Source: Fratercula arctica
Taxonomy: Eukaryota > Chordata > Aves > Charadriiformes > Alcidae
Length of the DNA: 64,000 nucleotides
Reading direction: 5' to 3'
NCBI GenBank assembly: GCA_947846985.1
Contig: CANTUZ010000002.1
Span: forward strand, 153,445,889-153,509,888
Made by a program: the position numbers and the translations under genes. This document shows positions 62,106 to 64,000 of the stretch, in pieces (position 1 is the stretch's first letter; every line of letters starts with the position of its first letter). The notes beneath the pieces were generated by a model. That model searched no databases. It was not told where the DNA came from and saw nothing but the letters and a program-made list of their open reading frames with translations.

Positions 62106-62250
62106 GAATATAGTTAGGTGCCTAAATGCCTTTTAAAATGGTATTTAAAAGATGAGTCCTTGAGGCCTGACATTCAGAGGCGCTGACTCCCACCAGTAGC
62201 CACCGAGGCCAATGGGACTATTGGTGCTTAAGCCATGGCGTGGCCTTGGG
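62106..62250 (+). repeat. Probable ancient amniote interspersed repeat
   Basis: The words gttaggtgcctaaatgcctt, ggcctgacattcagaggcgc and ccgaggccaatgggactatt, then ggtgcttaagc, follow the order of a partly self-complementary old repeat common in turtles and crocodilians and worn in birds. The family name is not asserted. Confidence 0.45.
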
Positions 62251-64000
62251 CCAGAGTGCTCAGCGCTGTGTGGGAGCAAGCCCAGAATGGCCTTCTCACA
62301 ATGTATAGCTATCTATTTCATGCTAATTTGTATAACTTTGAAGCAGGAAGATAGCATGGGATGGTCTATCCTCTTGCTGAATAGCATCCTGAAAATTATT
62401 GCTGCAGGTAGGTACAGCGGGACTGACAAGCGAAATGCTCTTTTCTCAGGCCAGCCAGTGTGCCAGCTCGCTGATTATTTGCTGTATTTGATCTGGCATA
62501 TATCTAGTGTGACTCATTCTCTGCAGCCCCAGGAAAATGTGCTCTCTATAAGCGTTTTAGAGGCTCTGTTGCTCAGCATTAGGAAACAAAGAAATTCCTC
62601 ACGAATAAGTTTCATCAAAATGGTGGGCTAGATTTTCTTAAGACATCAAGAAAAAGAAGGAAAAATGGCACACCTGTATTACCGTGAGTGAAGAAGAGTG
62701 TAGTTTGCAGGCGGAGGCTGAGAAATAATGCAACCATGTTGTATTGAAAAAATAGCATTTTTCTATATATGCCAGAGAGTAAATGATTTCATACTGGGTC
62801 ATTAGCACCTTGTCTTGCTCCCTACCTTTTCCATGCAAAGAAGTAAGTGGAAATTTTGCTCTCTCCCAAACACCATTCGCATCTGGTCTTGACGGATCAG
62901 TGTTGGACAAGGTAGCAGACCAGACACCTGAAAAACGGTCTGGCCTAATGGATGTATTAAGAGGACATTATTCAAAACAGAGGCAGTTATGTTGTAATGT
63001 AAAAAAAAAATCTGCATTATTTAAGCTGAGCTTCTCAAATTGCTCTACTTAGATTTGCGGTGGTGCGTAGGAGAGCAGAATTATAGCTACCCTTTTCCCC
63101 TCTTTGATTTGGAGCAGTGCTGAGTGGTCAGACCTGTAAAAGTATATGGCAGGAAAGACTCAGCCTGACAATTATTTTTGTCCATGTACCTGGGGAGCAG
63201 GGAGGAGCTGATGGAGAAATTTGGGGTCAAACTTACTCCTTAAATCCTTTTTAGGTTGTGTGTTTTCAGGTGTTACTGATCTGGGTGTGAGTCAGTGCTG
63301 GGATGGGACTGCTCGGCAGGTTTAAATAGCCCAGACTGCTGCAGTGAGGCAGGCTATATTCCACCCCCCCCAGTATTTTCCTCTGCCATGGTGGGCAGAT
63401 CCTGTGCCTCTTATCTGCCCATGCTCCTTCAAGGAATTGCCCTTCCCAGTTAAGCACAGAGGGCCAGGCAGTGGTTAGTGGAAGCAGGCTGGATGGACGA
63501 TTTGCCAAGATGAGGGATTTAGCAAGATAGGAGATTTAGCAAGTTTTTCCCTCTGCTGACCTCATTCCCAACAGGTTTCTTTTGTCTGGAGCCAAGCCCC
63601 CACACAGGGCAGCTTCTCCTGCTGCTAGTCACCTGCCTGCAGATAATCTGACCTTTTCTTTCTCCAGCACTGGTAACGCTTACAAAAAATGATAGATTGG
63701 ATGGCAAACCTTAGCTTTTACTGAAGGTTTAGAAGCATCCCATAGAAACGGGACCAGGGCAGTTTCGGGGAGCGAAGAGGAGGAGTGTGGGCAGCCAAGG
63801 GGCTGCTGCTGAGGTGTGGTGCCTACTCCTTCCCAGGACAGGTGGGCACGGCTTCCCCAGAGCTGCTGCTGTGGAGCTGATGGGGGATCTCATCACATGT
63901 ACTTCTCAGCACACCGGACCATGCAGGCATAAAGGATTTCGTCTTAAGTCCCCAACACGCAAACTGACCAGAAAGAATTTTAGTATTCTGCAGGTTAAAT
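62251..64000. other. Unique non-coding sequence to window end
   Basis: There is no recognised exon or repeat. A C8 run lies near 63363. The last 280 bases are GC-richer with several CG sites but no promoter element or frame that I can support. Confidence 0.4.

Noticed and set aside
1..64000. CRISPR array, operon, prophage, tRNA or rRNA
   Set aside because: No regularly spaced repeats with unique spacers, no bacterial gene layout, no cloverleaf or rRNA core words seen. The repeat content is that of a bird genome.

Overview
The window looks like nuclear DNA from a bird and is essentially non-coding. The main evidence is the set of CR1 (chicken repeat 1) LINE copies. They end in the family's 8-bp tail (attctatg, repeated) and still encode recognisable pieces of the CR1 ORF2 C-terminus. 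Several solitary LTRs are of kinds I recognise from bird endogenous retroviruses. I found no exon, tRNA, rRNA, CRISPR, operon or bacterial feature that I could defend. Long open frames are either CR1 remnants, readings of simple repeats, or isolated frames with no domain and no splice context. The window is best read as intergenic or deep intronic sequence.

Layout. 1-1.2 kb: an ancient SINE/LINE tail, then a 395-bp pure pyrimidine tract made of two pentamer arrays. 1.2-8.3 kb: AT-rich unique sequence, part of which reads like conserved non-coding DNA. 8.3-11.3 kb: a degenerate array with telomere-like words and a loose period near 150 bp, split by a solo LTR (10.1-10.7 kb). 11.8-12.3 kb: a CR1. 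12.3-25.9 kb: mostly unique sequence with small CR1, minisatellite and A/G-rich tracts. 25.9-26.5 kb: an old CR1 abutting two LTR fragments arranged as an inverted repeat with their U5 ends outward. 32.5-34.9 kb: a G-rich minisatellite and a 50-bp motif present twice, 2.2 kb apart. 36.5-37.5 kb: the longest CR1, reaching into the reverse-transcriptase region. 41.0 and 44.0-44.5 kb: CR1 on the minus strand. 45.8-46.3 kb: a solo LTR. 48.6-49.7 kb: ancient repeats around a CNE-like block. 54.7 kb: an exact 40-bp tandem duplication. 57.8-60.5 kb: a repeat cluster with the best-preserved CR1 (201-codon open frame), a CpG-containing solo LTR with a target-site duplication, and another LTR. 60.5-64 kb: unique sequence with one old interspersed repeat and one homeobox-site-rich block.

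The pieces do not form a pathway. The history that can be read is layered: very old amniote repeats, then CR1 waves on both strands, then LTR insertions. One LTR landed in the telomere-like array and one abuts an old CR1. The observations most worth following are the degenerate telomere-like array, the LTR inverted repeat, the two-phase pyrimidine tract and the duplicated 50-bp motif. I saw no convincing undescribed gene system. All family assignments are from recognition by eye; nothing was searched or computed.
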